This document shows, in pieces, positions 22,999 through 34,600 of a stretch of 64,000 bases of DNA. The notes under the pieces were generated by a model, which worked only from the letters and a program-made list of their open reading frames with translations, was not told where the DNA came from and made no database searches. Position numbers and translations under genes: made by a program. Numbering within the stretch: position 1 is the stretch's first letter; the number at the start of each line of letters is the position of its first letter. The stretch covers positions 761,379,301 to 761,443,300 of the forward strand of contig CM048755.1 in NCBI GenBank assembly GCA_026315105.1. Direction: 5' to 3'. The DNA comes from Locusta migratoria (taxonomy: Eukaryota; Arthropoda; Insecta; Orthoptera; Acrididae).

Positions 22999-25660
22999 TG
23001 GTGCTGTGTGCTCTTTGCACACGAATAGAAATGTTTAAGTCAGTGCACATGGTCTATTTCATATGCCTTTTTGTTTGTAGTAATACCGCTGCCTACTACA
23101 TATGTTTTGCTTATGTTTAGATTTAAGTTTCACATGTAAACTAGGACGTCTCAGTCTGGAAAACCCTTTTAATGCCAACCATTATGCCTCGATTTGCCAT
23201 TAGAAATTTCATTGTTGCATTTGCAGACACAATAATGCAAGGAATATAAGCTGCAACATAGAAGTAGAGAGTGTTTAAATGGAGCGCCTCGCGCGCTCAG
23301 CAGACAGCCCTATCCGCGCCGTATGATTACAAGGCCGCGTGGCGTCACTGGGTCACTGCCCAGTGTCCACCGGCGCTCCCCCCTCCCAGCCGCAGCCACT
23401 CGACGCCTGCCGATGCTGCATTTGACGCCGTCAGCTGTGTAGCACACGTGGCCAACACCTGCCGCACCGCGACCGCCGGCATAAGTCCGTAGTCCGTACT
23501 AATCTTCTGTTTCACATACATAATCGTTCTTATAAATGTCAAACAATTTCATGTAATGCTTCCTACCTGAACCTATTCAGTACGATGTTCTTGTGGAAAA
23601 GGGGAACATCTATTACAGCCACTGATATACCCAGTACTATCGTTATGTTCGGTATTGCACAAATCTATTTTGCCATTCGATCCTTTTCCCAAACCAGAAG
23701 ATACTTTTGAAGATAAAAGGCATTCCAATTTTATGTTTCTGTAACTTCATAGTCAGCATCGCTCGTCGCCTAAGGATGCTCAATGCGCTGAAAGTAGAAT
23801 TCCTGAATTGTAAAATAAATACCTACCAGAATTGGGGCTTAGTCGCCTTTTGCGTATTTGATCGTTGCTAACGCCATATACGTTTTACTCAGGAATTGTG
23901 GTAACACCACAGCAGTCCGCATAGGTTGGATTATTGCGCTATCAGCCTACTCAGTCAGCTCAGCCAGCCATCCGCACTCGTCAGCTAATTCCAGATAGAC
24001 AATGCTCTGCCACCCTGTCACTGTACCCGTGATTGTAGCTGCCAGTGAGCTCCCGACAGATGGCAACTTACACTCCTGACTCCTGCTGCGCGTGACTTGC
24101 AAATTTGTCGCTGTTTACGAGCCGCTGCTTTATTTCTCTACTACACTCAGCCGATAATTCGGAAGCTTACTGTCCTTCACAATTTCCACCGCTTACAGAT
24201 TAATTCCAGTTTTAAGTGACCGGACTTGATACTGCGTAGAATCTTCCATGGCGTGACTTGAACGAATATTAATTGACCCGTGTGGGGTTCGTCCACTATA
24301 ACCACTTTTGGCATTGTTGCCGTGCCTGTTTGCGCTCGTATTGGTGATTGTTGTCGCGGGTATTTTGGCAACAATGAAATGGTAATCTTATTATTTGTAT
24401 TGGTACGCGCCTGAGGCTACCGCATTTCCAAGTTTAGCCTTCCGATTCTGGAGCGCTTTCTGAAAGGATAGACTACTTACCTTGTATCACTCACTTACCG
24501 TGTCAGGATCTCAGCAGTGGATTGCTGGTCAAACGTTCACATTGCAACATTGTTAATCCTACATCCAAAGTACCTGCACAGTTGCGCTTCACTACAATAT
24601 GCTGCATTTATCCACTGCTATGCCTGCGTCAACCAACTGGTTGAAAATGCCTCACTTTAATAATTACCATCCCCACTATTTGCTAAACAAGTTACTAAAA
24701 CATGAGAAAGGCCAAATTATCACAGGACTGTGATGCTATCAAGTACCAACGCTATCCCTCTTACCTTTGTCGTGGTTGCACTAATTGTATGGGGTTTATG
24801 TTGAAAGCGATGATGCAGTTGGTTCAGACAAAACACTACTGCAGAGGTTCCTGAATGCTAGCCGCATGGCACATTCCATAAGTGAAATCTTATATAAAGG
24901 CATGGTCCACCCTTATTTTTTAAGATACCTTAGCGCTAAGAATATAGTTATTGTAACGTATTTTGCATTTCAAGAGAGGTTAATTCAGATCCTCATAATG
25001 TTGTTACATTTGTTGTACATTTCTCCTGTCGAGAAAGTTACTATTTTGCATTTAATCTATAACCAACCTTACTGTAAAATCCCTCTTTGGTAATTGATAT
25101 TAATATCGTAACTTAGTGTTAGGCCACACCTTCGTTGTGTTTGTTTATGTTGCTTGATGTAAATATAGGTACTCTTGTTTCAAAGCCTTAGTAAGCCCGT
25201 AAGTGGAGCACTATTCCTATTATGTATAACTTTAGATTACCGTATCTTAATACTATTAATTCTTACTGGGTATTGCCCACCAACGCTGTGCTCATTAAAA
25301 CCTCTTGAGGAGGCACGCTACCGCACAAATGGGCACCCCGCTAAGGCAAGTGTGAAAGTGTTTCAGGCTTGCCATTCCGGTCGTCAGCTGACTGCCAGCA
25401 GCCAGCAACTTCTGACTTCACCAACCAACATGCTACTGGGGCACTACTACTGGCCATCCCACCCGAACTTTTGTGAGCCGACCAAGGCGCCCTTGGCTTA
25501 CGCCACCATTCAAGAGTAGAAATTTGTACTTTCTTATAATTATTTCTATTTATAAGTGTGAATATAATTTGTAACAGACCCTTTTTACCCGCCGTCACCA
25601 ACGATGGAACTTTTTATTGTAATTTCACTAATTTTTGCGAATGGTAAACCATTCCCATGG
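22999..25660 (+). other. long non-coding 3' region of the gypsy element
   Basis: About 2.66 kb between pol and the polypurine tract. No envelope-like frame with a signal peptide, furin site or membrane anchor is evident. GC-rich text at 23,271-23,490 and two short frames (24,785-25,093; 25,175-25,519) resemble nothing I know. It may be a decayed third ORF, captured DNA or a nested old insertion. Confidence 0.5.
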
Positions 25661-25672
25661 AAGGGGGAGGAG
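25661..25672 (+). promoter_or_regulatory. polypurine tract
   Basis: AAGGGGGAGGAG lies immediately before the 3' LTR, as required for plus-strand priming. Confidence 0.9.
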
Positions 25673-26301
25673 TGTACACCAGTGGAGAACAGCAGTATTA
25701 TATTTTTTATTTTTTCCCGTAATTTTCGACATGATTTTCCGTGTCTTGCCGCACGTGCCTTAGGACAGAGGGAGTCCGATGGCCCCTGCCATACGTTTGC
25801 GTCCTGCGCGTCACATTTCCGCTACCGCTCGCATTCTGAATCCCCTGGTCCAATTCGACCTGTGCTCAGCAACCGGCACGTGTCGCCGATTCATGCAACT
25901 GTGGGCGCGGAACCCGCTGATCAGAGCACCTGTGCTGGAGTCCACACCGCGGTTCGCAACGAATCACCGCATTAATGCAATTATGTAGATTCAGCACTAC
26001 TGCCTAGCTGCGAGATCGTTACAGACGGTAAAGGTCTGTCTGCCGCCGGCTCTCGCCCCGATAGCACGCTCCCCGCTCTGCAGCCCCCTGGGCTCGCTCT
26101 CCTACTTAAATCATAATGATTTCTTCTGTTGCACCACTGGTGGCTCTCCTCAGGCCGTAATATCAGATATTGTATTCCCTTTTCTGAAATACAACCTTTT
26201 CGTTAACCGCAACACTCGTGTCCGAGTATGATTTACTGGTCCTGTCAAACCCCGTCCGGAAAACGCCCACAGCCTTCTCCCGTTCGTGCCATACCTGCAC
26301 A
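25673..26301 (+). repeat. 3' LTR
   Basis: Counterpart of the 5' LTR with the same ends and length, followed by the GTGC duplication. Confidence 0.95.
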
Positions 26302-26880
26302 GTGCAGATAGCTGGACTTAGAGCGAATCAGCGCGGCCACGTTTATTGTCCCATGTCGCGATCGGTTCGGACTTAGGCTCAGGGGCGGCCAGCCGGCGGC
26401 CAGGTTTTTTGTCAAAGAGTGTACATGATTCATAAGATCTATTATTACCACTGTCACACCGTTGTCCACATTAAAGAACCTGTTATTTGTCCAACGTTCC
26501 GTTGTTACTGTGTAAACCGTACCAAACGCAGGTAGTGAGTTTCTGATACTTTGTTCGTCCATTTCAAAAGGCAGGTTATAAATCCTAACATTCCGCAATC
26601 CGAGACCAGTGTAGGCGATCGATGCAGTACACACCACACTGCCTTCCACGGTGTAGACGGCAGACCCGTTCGTGTTGCTCATAACTCGGTGACAGACTTC
26701 GTCATGTCGCAGTTTTACCCAGTACTCGTTACTCAGAAAATCGTAACCGATACCGAGAACTTCACCTTCACGAAGACCAAGGGATTCGTGCAACCAATAA
26801 TCAAAGTCGTAAATCCTAGGATGGGGACAGTCGAACGGTAAACGGAACTTCAAAGTAAATTTACCAAACATAGGATCCAT
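26302..26880 (-). pseudogene. LINE ORF1 (gag-like, RRM-like) cut by the LTR element
   Basis: Reading leftwards from ATG 26,880, the frame stays open to the gypsy target site and runs about 19 codons into antisense LTR. The N-terminus (MDPMFGKF...) and a middle block 'RNVRIYNLPFEMDEQSIR' followed by 'FGTVYTV' look like the RNA-binding RRM-like or gag-like module of insect LINE ORF1 proteins. No Cys-rich knuckle survives; it would lie beyond the insertion. The last ~35 codons before the LTR already look degenerate. I could not find a continuation to the left of 19,038. A host gene is less likely but not excluded. Confidence 0.55.
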
Positions 26881-26959
26881 ACTCAACAAAATGACACACA
26901 AGCGCGCACGAAGTTAGCGAGCACTGCAAGCGGCGAGCACTGCAGACCCGGGGGCCGCT

Positions 26960-26990
26960 CCACAACTGGCAGACTTCTCTGCTATTTATA
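26960..26990 (-). promoter_or_regulatory. TATA-type promoter upstream of the LINE ORF1
   Basis: On the minus strand, TATAAATA (plus-strand 26,983-26,990) is followed about 20 bp later by 'GCCAGTTGTG', a plausible initiator. The ORF1 ATG lies about 80 nt downstream of that. Confidence 0.35.
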
Positions 26991-27105
26991 CACAGACACA
27001 ATTTACCAGAAATTAGAACAATAGTTAACATAAGAAACAAGTAGAATTTACAAGTGAAAATAAGAAAGATGTAGAACATTCTGGAATTGTTAATTACAAA
27101 GACAT

Positions 27106-27200
27106 AATTTTTTTTGCCGTGGGGCGGGATTGAACCTGAGACCTTCAACACCGCAGTCCTTGACGCTATTCCCTGCGCCACGCCGGCAGTCACTATTCGT
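27106..27200 (-). repeat. tRNA-like SINE head, reverse
   Basis: The minus strand shows an A-box-like 'GTGGCGCAGGGAATAGC' and a B box GGTTCAATCC about 45 nt apart, then an A-rich tail. This is a Pol III promoter layout, but the fold lacks clean tRNA stems, so I call it a SINE or tRNA pseudogene, not a tRNA gene. Confidence 0.5.
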
Positions 27201-27604
27201 CCCCTCGCGGAGCAATATATAAGTATTAACATCATTATGGGTGTATTATTCAGAATGAAATAAATTTCTTACCCATAAATTAAAATGAGTTAAGTCGTGC
27301 TCAAGTGAAAATATTTATAAGTGAAAATATTTATAATAAAAAATTTAAAAGTTTACTTACTGTGCTAAATCACATATACCAGATTACATATGTGAGCTAT
27401 ATCGCTCAAGTCGTGGAAAAGAATGAGCATTTGTCATTGACTAATGCAACAACGGTTCAAATTTGAAATTTTACACTTTCTGCAGCGTGACATGAAAACA
27501 AAGTTACTCATGTACAATATACGGGACCAACACAAATTAAATGCAATGGAAATTCAAAAGAATGAAATAGTACTTTAGAGTCATAGCTAGTACTCCTACC
27601 ATAG
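27201..27604. other. unassigned
   Basis: AT-rich; 27,305-27,335 holds a short tandem 'agtgaaaatatttata' duplicate. Nothing else seen. Confidence 0.5.
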
Positions 27605-27845
27605 TAAAACCACAGAGGAATGAAACGTCCTGGCAGATTAGAACCTTGGACTTTTGCTTGTTTTAATTTTATTTTTTGTTTTCTTGCTGTCCTGGCACGT
27701 TTCACGGGCCGTCCTCATAATTTTACACCCGCCAGTACTTCGCTTCCATACTTCACAGAGTTTTCCTGCGAAACTTTCAACACTATCACTCGTGGAAGAA
27801 AACATATTGTGGAGACATGGCTTAGCCACAGCGTAGGGGATATGT
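27605..27845 (-). repeat. SINE fragment (third family), reverse, diverged
   Basis: Begins 'gaaacgtcctggcagattagaacc' and later has 'cttcacagagttttcctgcgaaac', both words of the third SINE family seen more clearly at 27,846-28,035. The tRNA-like head is unrecognisable. Confidence 0.4.
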
Positions 27846-28035
27846 CCAGAATGATATTTTTACTCTTCAACGCACTCTGCGCTGATACGAAACTTCCTGG
27901 TAGATTAAAACTGTATGAATACCCGGGATTCGAAGCTGGGAGTTTTGCTTTTGGCGGGCAGCGCTCTCTCATCCTGACACGCTTCACACCAGTACCTCGC
28001 TGCCTACCTTTCAAACTTCACAGAAGCTCTACTAC
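27846..28035 (-). repeat. SINE (third family), reverse
   Basis: Reads antisense to the family at 44,688-44,870: 'gaaacttcctggtagattaaaactg', then the antisense tRNA-like head with B-box relic GATTCGAA near 27,927, then 'ctacctttcaaacttcacagaagctct'. It lies next to another copy in the same direction. Confidence 0.65.
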
Positions 28036-28124
28036 GACACTCGCAAGTCTATCACACCCGAATATAAGGATATTGTGAATTTAAATGTGTGAGGACGTGC
28101 CGCGCAGCGTGTCACAGTAGTGCC

Positions 28125-28257
28125 GGGCGCCGTGGCTCAGCTCGCCCGGCCAGAGGGCTCAACGCCCTCTGTAATAAAAAAGCTGAGCCAACAACACATC
28201 GAACAAGAACGAACCAACACGAACAGCGTCCGCGACAGACAGAACTACCCATAGAGC

Positions 28258-28290
<33 letters not shown>
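28125..28290 (+). repeat. SINE-like unit with poly(A)29
   Basis: A head 'GCCGTGGCTCAGC' is followed by 'CCCTCTGTAATAAAAAA' and a body rich in 'gaacaag/aacgaac' words, ending in 29 A at 28,262-28,290. This 'CTCTGTAATAAAAAA' module is one I recall from SINE-like repeats in several animal genomes. It is directly followed by a second tRNA-like head, giving a composite. Confidence 0.5.
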
Positions 28291-28425
28291 CAGTAGCTCA
28301 GTCGGTAGAGCGTTTGCTTGCGAAAGGCAAAGGTCTCAGGTTCGAATCCCGGTCTGGCTCACAGTTTTAATCTGCCAGAAAGTTTCATATCAGCACCCAC
28401 TCCGCTTCAGAATGAAAATATCATC
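28291..28425 (+). repeat. SINE (third family): tRNA-like head plus body
   Basis: The head has A box 'TAGCTCAGTCGGTAGAGC' and B box GGTTCGAATCC about 35 nt apart, followed by 'acagttttaatctgccagaaagtttcatatcagc'. Box spacing and arm-like pairs make it the most tRNA-like stretch of the window. The attached body and loss of acceptor pairing mark it as a SINE. Confidence 0.7.
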
Positions 28426-28744
28426 CTGACAACAGAAGAATATTATTGATGGCAGCCGTGTGGCGACTACACAAAAATTTTATCCCGTATAGAGACGTGA
28501 CGGAATTTACAGTTTTGGATACAATACAGATTTAAATACAACCGTGTCCTCATATAAAAACTATGACATCTTGTGATTCTAATAATATACCCCACATATA
28601 GCGAATTTGGCCACAGAGTACAAAAAGATATTTTAAAATGTTAGCAAGTGATGGCAGTTCCTGTACTGGAAGCGAAAGCTGAGTTACTACAAAGACACAA
28701 GAACGTGAAATCCAAAATGCAGAGATAGGTTCCTGAGAGAGAGA
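28426..28744. other. unassigned
   Basis: Nothing recognised. Confidence 0.5.
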
Positions 28745-29020
28745 AATGGCTGCACTGGAAGAGACATGATGAGAAATGGAGACATCAGAAATGAATTGAA
28801 TATTATCAGCATCAATGAGCAAATCACACAATATCGAGAAAATTGGAGGCAACACCTTCTTAGAATACCAGAGCACAGAATCTCCCAGAAGATCCTGGAA
28901 TACCAACCGAATGGTAAAAGCGATATTGGAAGACCACGGAAAAGATGGAAATGGTTGTTTGTGAGTTCGGAACAGGCAACAGCCTAATCCCTGAAAGGAA
29001 GATGATAATGACTTGTGAGA
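28745..29020 (+). pseudogene. RTE-like LINE C-terminal fragment
   Basis: Frame 28,766-28,987 begins 'MRNGDIRNELNI' and contains 'ENWRQHLLRI' and 'GRPRKRWKW'. This is the conserved end of RTE-type endonuclease/reverse transcriptase ORFs, followed by the usual AAGATGATAATGA-like tail. Only the last ~75 residues remain, as is common for 5'-truncated RTE copies. Confidence 0.7.
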
Positions 29021-29704
29021 AGCGTCGATGCTCTGTTGGTATAGAGACATTGTAAATATTCCAGATTATGTTGCACAGTGATGGTGAGCTGACACATTGA
29101 CTACCATTATTCAGCGTAATTTTCAGCGGCAGTTAATATGGTACTAACTATTGCCCTGAATATTATTATGGTGTAATGATGGTAATGTGACAGGATTACT
29201 ACCATCCCCTTCATTCCTTTGGATGGGCCACAACTGCCATTGTACTTGAACAGACAAAATATTACATGGTTGGAGACTGCGTCAATGTGAATGCACAGAT
29301 GTTGCCAACTCTGTCCATGAAACCTTTTCTTTATATGCGCCCTAAATTTATTAATTAAATAGAAATTAGCACTGAACATGCCTCCTTCGCATCCCTCAGA
29401 TTCAGATCTCATTCCACACTTCAAACTACCTTCACAACACGTGTGTGTAATGTCAGAAAGACTATGATAGATGTATATCTGTACTTAGTAAGCAAGCTTG
29501 CCGGTGAGTAAATATTTGTTCTAAATGTAGAAGGAATAAATGGAAATAACATCATGTTTACGCTTGATGAGAACAGTTTATGTTCAGTACATTGATGTAA
29601 TCTCCAAGCCTGTCATATTTCACAAAGTCGAGATAAATGCCCATGTGCGGTAATGGCAGTAACCGTGTCAAGTGAGCAACAGGACCCCATTCTGTACTAC
29701 CCAG
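29021..29704. other. unassigned
   Basis: No gene or repeat recognised. Confidence 0.5.
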
Positions 29705-29888
29705 GTAGTGGCGGCACGCCAGTCACGTTCTGCACGGCCACTACGGTCGGGGGTTCGAATCCCCCCTCGGGCATGGATATTTGTGCCGTCCTTAGTATTA
29801 GCTAATTCATAAGTAGTTTGTAAGTTTACGGACTGATGACCCCGTAGTTAAGTTCCATAAGCTCTACAAACATTTGAACATTTTTTAG
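29705..29888 (+). repeat. tRNA-derived SINE (first family)
   Basis: Partial head 'cagtcacgttctgcacggcc', B box GGTTCGAATCC near 29,751-29,761, the full body and the 'ctctacaaacatttgaacatttttt' end. It closely matches the copies at 13,742 and 58,914. Confidence 0.8.
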
Positions 29889-30054
29889 TCACCATGTCAA
29901 CTGACCGTTATTGGCTCCAGCTGAATTGAGGTACTAGCACTCACCATATCAACTGACCATCATTGCCCGAGAATATTATCTTGGGTAATAACAAGAGCCC
30001 ATCACTGACCATGTTTTCAACTGTATGGCGTAAATTGCTGTAATTATATTGTGA

Positions 30055-30215
30055 CGTAGCCGTGCTGCGGTGCGCGCGTCGGGGGTTAGAGTTTCCCCTC
30101 GAGCACGGCTGTTTGTGTTGTCCTTAGGTTACTTTACTTTCATTTAAGTAGTTTATAAGCTACGGACTAATAACCTAGAAGTTGAGTCTGATATATTTAC
30201 AAACATTTGAACTTT
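30055..30215 (+). repeat. tRNA-derived SINE (first family), diverged
   Basis: B-box relic 'GGGTTAGAGTTTCCCC', junction 'tcgagcacgg', body 'gttgtccttaggttac...aagtagtttataag' and terminal 'tacaaacatttgaac' before a T-rich tract. It is only 170 bp from the previous copy and in the same direction. Confidence 0.65.
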
Positions 30216-33200
30216 TTTTTTCTTTTTTTTTGTGAAGTAGCAATGATGGGGCATTTTATAACAATTTAGCTGTAAGATAACGATATAGGGTAATTTTGTT
30301 ACAATTTTTCTGTAATATGTTACAGTTGTGATGCATAATGTTGATGATAGGCCAGTTCGTTTTTGCTGTAACACTGTCATTTGTGGGAGTGAAGTGCCAT
30401 GTCGTCCCCACTGTAGAATAACATTATCAGCAGAAACACAAAATCCATTTTGTATCGTACTAAAATTCTTTCCTTTTTATAGGTCTAAAATAATTTTGGG
30501 TTGACTTTGAAATGTCGATTAAAAGCAGGTTGTTTACGGCATACCTCTGTAAATCCGCTACAGTTGTCGCAGTACTCTGATTCATTAAATGCTCATTAGT
30601 TTCCAATGAATGAATGGATAAGTAAAATGACAAACATTTTGTACTACAATATACAGTTAATACAGTAACATTGGAGTTGGTATAAAGTTTGACTGATGGT
30701 GGTTTCAACTTTAGTTGCACTAAGACAAACTTCTGACAAATAATATAGATAATTTATGTATGATAATGTCACTTTGGTAGAAAGAGCAAACTTTTCCCTT
30801 CCACATGGTGCATTTTTCTTGTGATACGTACTTATGTTATTTCTGAACTACCCTAACAGACAGAATACGTCAATTCCTGTAGGTATGCCACCACTGTATC
30901 ACACAATAGTTTCTGAGTAACGAAAGTGCTGCATGTAGGCAAAAACATGCAGATGCGACTATTTGAGTGTCTGTCATGTTCCTGCAAAATCTTATACGTT
31001 CAGACTGGACAAACTGGTGATAAACACATCACGATGTTTTCCTTGCCTCCACCTGTCACAGTTAGCTTGCTTTAATGTTGAAACAGTTCAACTCATTCCT
31101 ATACTTTTGGGCATGTTGCCAATGTGCTTTGTGGTAGTATATATTTCACGTCGTTTGGCTACTTATGAAAAGGCCAGTTCACAAAAAAGTGAGACCACAG
31201 GGAAAGTTTTGTACCAGAGATCAGTTAACACTCATTTCAGGTCGTTTCAATATTTTTGAGCATGCGACTAATTTGCACAACATCCAGGTAGCTTTGACAT
31301 TTTTGAACATAGTAACAATGTTTGCAAATTGACTTTATGCAAATATTTTTGGTTATGGTGCTCATTTATGCAAAATTCAAATTGAGAGGATGCTTTTGAA
31401 AAAGGCGTTAGTTTAGGCAAACCCCTGATTTTTCAGATACTTTTGAACATTTATCAACCAAAACGAACGGAACATCATTACAGTTTACGCAAAAATCAGG
31501 TCTGCTGGATATTTTAGAAGATTGTGTCGATTTAAACAACTAAGTGGAGCTTCAGAATTTTAATACGTCATACAAATAGAGAGATAATATAAGGTTCATT
31601 CTTTACATCGTCCTTTTTAAAAAAATAATAAAACACTCTGAAATAAGATTAACAATTTAGATTATTCAAATATTTTTAGCATTAAATATCTCGCAGTATT
31701 TTGGCCGATGACACCGTATCAGTTAACTGCTGAGGTATCACTGCAGCACATGCATCTATGCAACTAATGTTAGTTTCATATCTCAGATGGCACTGAACTG
31801 GAATGAGGTCTCGAAAGCCGTCAAACCGCTCCGTGTATTGTGCAACTATACAATTTCGGGTATGACATCCGCTCAACAACTCACTTACTGGGGGCAGAGC
31901 CTCAGTTTGCATTGCGAACAACAGCCTGTCTCCTTTCCAAAGAATGACCCTACCTCATACCACGACGAGTTATATGAAATCTAAATATCTGTAGGCAGGA
32001 GAGGATATGACTTGTTGACCATCATGTACAAGCCTACTAAATTCCTACTTACTTCCGTCTGCCGAAGTCCTTTGTTCAGAAATTCAAGTTTTCAAGCCGT
32101 GTTTCAAAATCATCTTTATTATCAAACAAGTTCTCTCAGTGATTGTGTGACAGATAAGAGACATATGAATTATGAGATTACTTATCATCAGCATTCACCT
32201 TTTGAAGTTCGTTGCCTTGTTTCTCAGGTCTTAAGTTCCTGATTATGGTGCTGTCTAGGTTATGATCAGTGTTAAACTGCTAATTTGAACACTCTGGAAG
32301 AAATCATTAACTTTTAAATGTTTGGGGTTCCTTGTTCGGTTTCTGTCTTAACATTTCGTCCAGGAGCTCCAGGTCCCGCATGGTGTGAGTGAATATGTAG
32401 TTACTTCTGTTGCTTGGGGTTGTGTGTATAAAGGACAGGCTATAAATACAAATGTTAGGAGATCAGTTTTCGATTATCCACAGGACTTTTTCGCTCACTT
32501 TTGTTGCTTTCCTCTCTTAGCCATGCTTGGTGTGCAGTATAAAGTTTTAAGTTGCATCGTGCTTTTCATCTGTGTAAACATCAGTATTTTTTGCTGGATC
32601 AGAAAGTTCATAGTTGAAAATGATGGGAAGGTATAAGATACCCAGTACTATTTCACCAAAGCATTCCTGTGGTGTCGGAAACTACCGACAACTGAACCTA
32701 ATATACGATGAAATTAGCAAAAATTTGCAACACCCAGAAATAATGAGTGTGGAATGAAAATTTGAGTTTGCAAAGAAAAATGTGCCAACTGTAATGAAGG
32801 GGCAGCGAGATGACATAGTGAAAGTGCAGTAGCCCTTTCTATCGTGTGACCGGACAGGCCGAAATCACGATAATCAAACCAAATGGAAACATGAAAGCAA
32901 GATCAGCAAGCATCATCGGCATTGAAGGGTGTAACATAAATATGTGCATGTTTCTGTTAGTCTTTGGGAAATCAGTTTGTCTTAAAATTTCAGTTTGTAA
33001 AGAGTAGCAGTTACAAGGAGGTCATACGTAACATCTTGCAGATGCTGGACCGTATTAGGTTACAAACGAAAAATATATTCTCTGCTTATCCGTAATGTTA
33101 TTTCCTATAAATTTTAAATGATGCACTGTGCAACCCAGTTAAAGGAGCACTTGTTTTAAATTGATAACCACAAGCTTCCTCTGGTTTAGTGCAAGAGAAT

Positions 33201-33381
33201 GGATTGGTATGGCTCTGAGATGTAACGAGCACACCATATCTCAAAATTTCATTTGAGGTGCTTGTGGGTTTATGTTGTCTCATGGGCACCAATTTTACAA
33301 ACATTCCGTCCAAACCCCTAGTGGGCGTGTCGCATTATGGGAAGGTCATTCCTGGCATACATATTGACAAATCGCCTTTCA
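30216..33381. other. unassigned
   Basis: More than 3 kb without a recognisable gene. Small open frames (for example 30,963-31,259 and 32,385-32,636) have plausible lengths but no domain or splice context. Confidence 0.45.
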
Positions 33382-33405
33382 TTTTTTTTTTTTTTTTTTT
33401 TTTTT
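33382..33405 (+). repeat. poly(T)24 tract
   Basis: Twenty-four consecutive T. It ends TTTCTTAG, which mimics a splice acceptor. Confidence 0.9.
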
Positions 33406-33633
33406 CTTAGATGGCTGGGCAAACTATAAGTAGTATAGTAATGGGCGTCTCGGATCAACGAGAATCGATCGTCGACGTTAGTGTCATCGACGACAGGTAC
33501 CCCCTCAGCCCACAGCCACTTGGCCGACCACCGGTGTACCGTTACTCTGTTGATGACGTCATCCAAGTACCGGTATCCCCCACCCCTCCACCCCCGCCTG
33601 ACTGACGCCTCACATGCACCGACCCCAATTAAT

Positions 33634-34020
33634 TGTGTGGTGTCGCACAAGTCCAAAGTGCGCGCCACCTACTTTCGCCGCGCGCCGCCATGCACGCACG
33701 GCGCGGCGTTCTTACGACGTCAGCCACGAGCGCCCTCTGCTACAACTCCGCTCGTGGCCACCACGGAACGACATCGTTCACTTGGGATTGAGGTAGGAAC
33801 CAGTTAACACTTCGGAATCAGATAGGCACCAGTGAAGACTTGGCTATCGGATAGGCACTAGGCAGTCCTCTAGCTCAACTATGTCTCAGCATTTTGCAGT
33901 ACTGAACTATGTAAAAGTTAAGTATTGTATAAATTCTGTTCAATATATATCTCGTTGTAATTTACTCTAGTGTTTCTAGTTTCTGCTGTCCCACTGGCTG
34001 CTCCCCTCCGTACCTGCACA
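33634..34020 (+). repeat. possible solo LTR
   Basis: Starts TGTGTGGTGTCGCAC, has a GC-rich CpG-bearing first half and an AT-rich 'CAATATATATCTCG' second half, and ends CGTACCTGCACA, much like the end of the gypsy LTRs. No second copy lies in the window and I found no convincing target duplication, so it may be a fragment. Confidence 0.3.
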
Positions 34021-34189
34021 AGCGTGCTACCTATGTTCCTGTGTCGGTCTTCCTACTCGGCCACCGACACCTACGACGGAAACGAGACACCAAAAGCGGC
34101 GACGAGGCTGGGACACAAAAAATTTATTTAAATGTGCATATCAATTCAATTGTAACAAGCTATGTTTTTATCAGTAACAAGGGCAACTG

Positions 34190-34335
34190 CCTCTTGCACG
34201 TGGTGAGCACAGCCTCGGCCCGCGCCCCCGCTACCGCCCCCACCTTCACCTCACCGATACCCCTAAAGATTGCCACCCCCGGGCGACCCGGTCGAGGACT
34301 CGAACCCGCGCCCCTAGAATTCTTTTTTACTGAAG
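34190..34335 (-). repeat. tRNA-like SINE remnant, reverse
   Basis: Minus-strand B box GGTTCGAGTCC near 34,293-34,303 in a GC-rich block. The A box is not clear. Confidence 0.35.
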
Positions 34336-34489
34336 TTATTATTTGCAGAGGTACCCTAGCATAGGAAAAAAATCGCACTGACATGTTTTACGGCTCACTT
34401 TAGATTTGTTGTTTTATAAGTTTTTGCAAATATTTTGGACCAAAATAATAATTAATAAGAGTGTCTGAAACCCTTTTAGGAAAAAAAAT

Positions 34490-34600
34490 AGTTAGTGGCG
34501 GGTTTCGACTCACCGACCTTTCGCGTCACAGTCCAGCACCTTGCCCACTACGCAAATTTTTTTTTTTATTTTATTTTATTTTTTTTTTTTTTTAGCAGGT
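34490..34600 (-). repeat. tRNA-like SINE remnant, reverse, with T-rich tract
   Basis: Minus strand: 'GTAGTGGGCAAGGTGCTGG' (A-box-like) and 'GTGAGTCGAAACCC' (B-box-like) about 35 nt apart. The plus strand continues into T-rich text at 34,558-34,593, beyond the tRNA-like head. Confidence 0.4.

Larger units (their letters stand above)
19039..26301 (+). mobile_element. Ty3/gypsy-type LTR retrotransposon, internally deleted
   Basis: Complete in outline: 629-bp LTRs at both ends, a 4-bp target duplication, a primer-binding site, gag, a pol remnant and a polypurine tract. Between gag and pol the element jumps from the capsid region to the RT connection domain near 21,010-21,025. The gag C-terminus, protease and catalytic RT core are therefore absent, and it could move only with enzymes supplied in trans. 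The LTRs differ at about 14 of 629 positions by my count (about 2.2 percent), so the insertion is moderately young. About 2.7 kb of sequence without a convincing gene lies between pol and the 3' LTR. Confidence 0.95.

Noticed and set aside
26551..26841. 96-codon plus-strand frame
   Set aside because: Antisense to the ORF1-like frame, which has the better start, motif block and promoter.
28291..28363. tRNA gene
   Set aside because: The boxes fit a Pol III promoter, but the acceptor stem does not pair and a SINE body follows.
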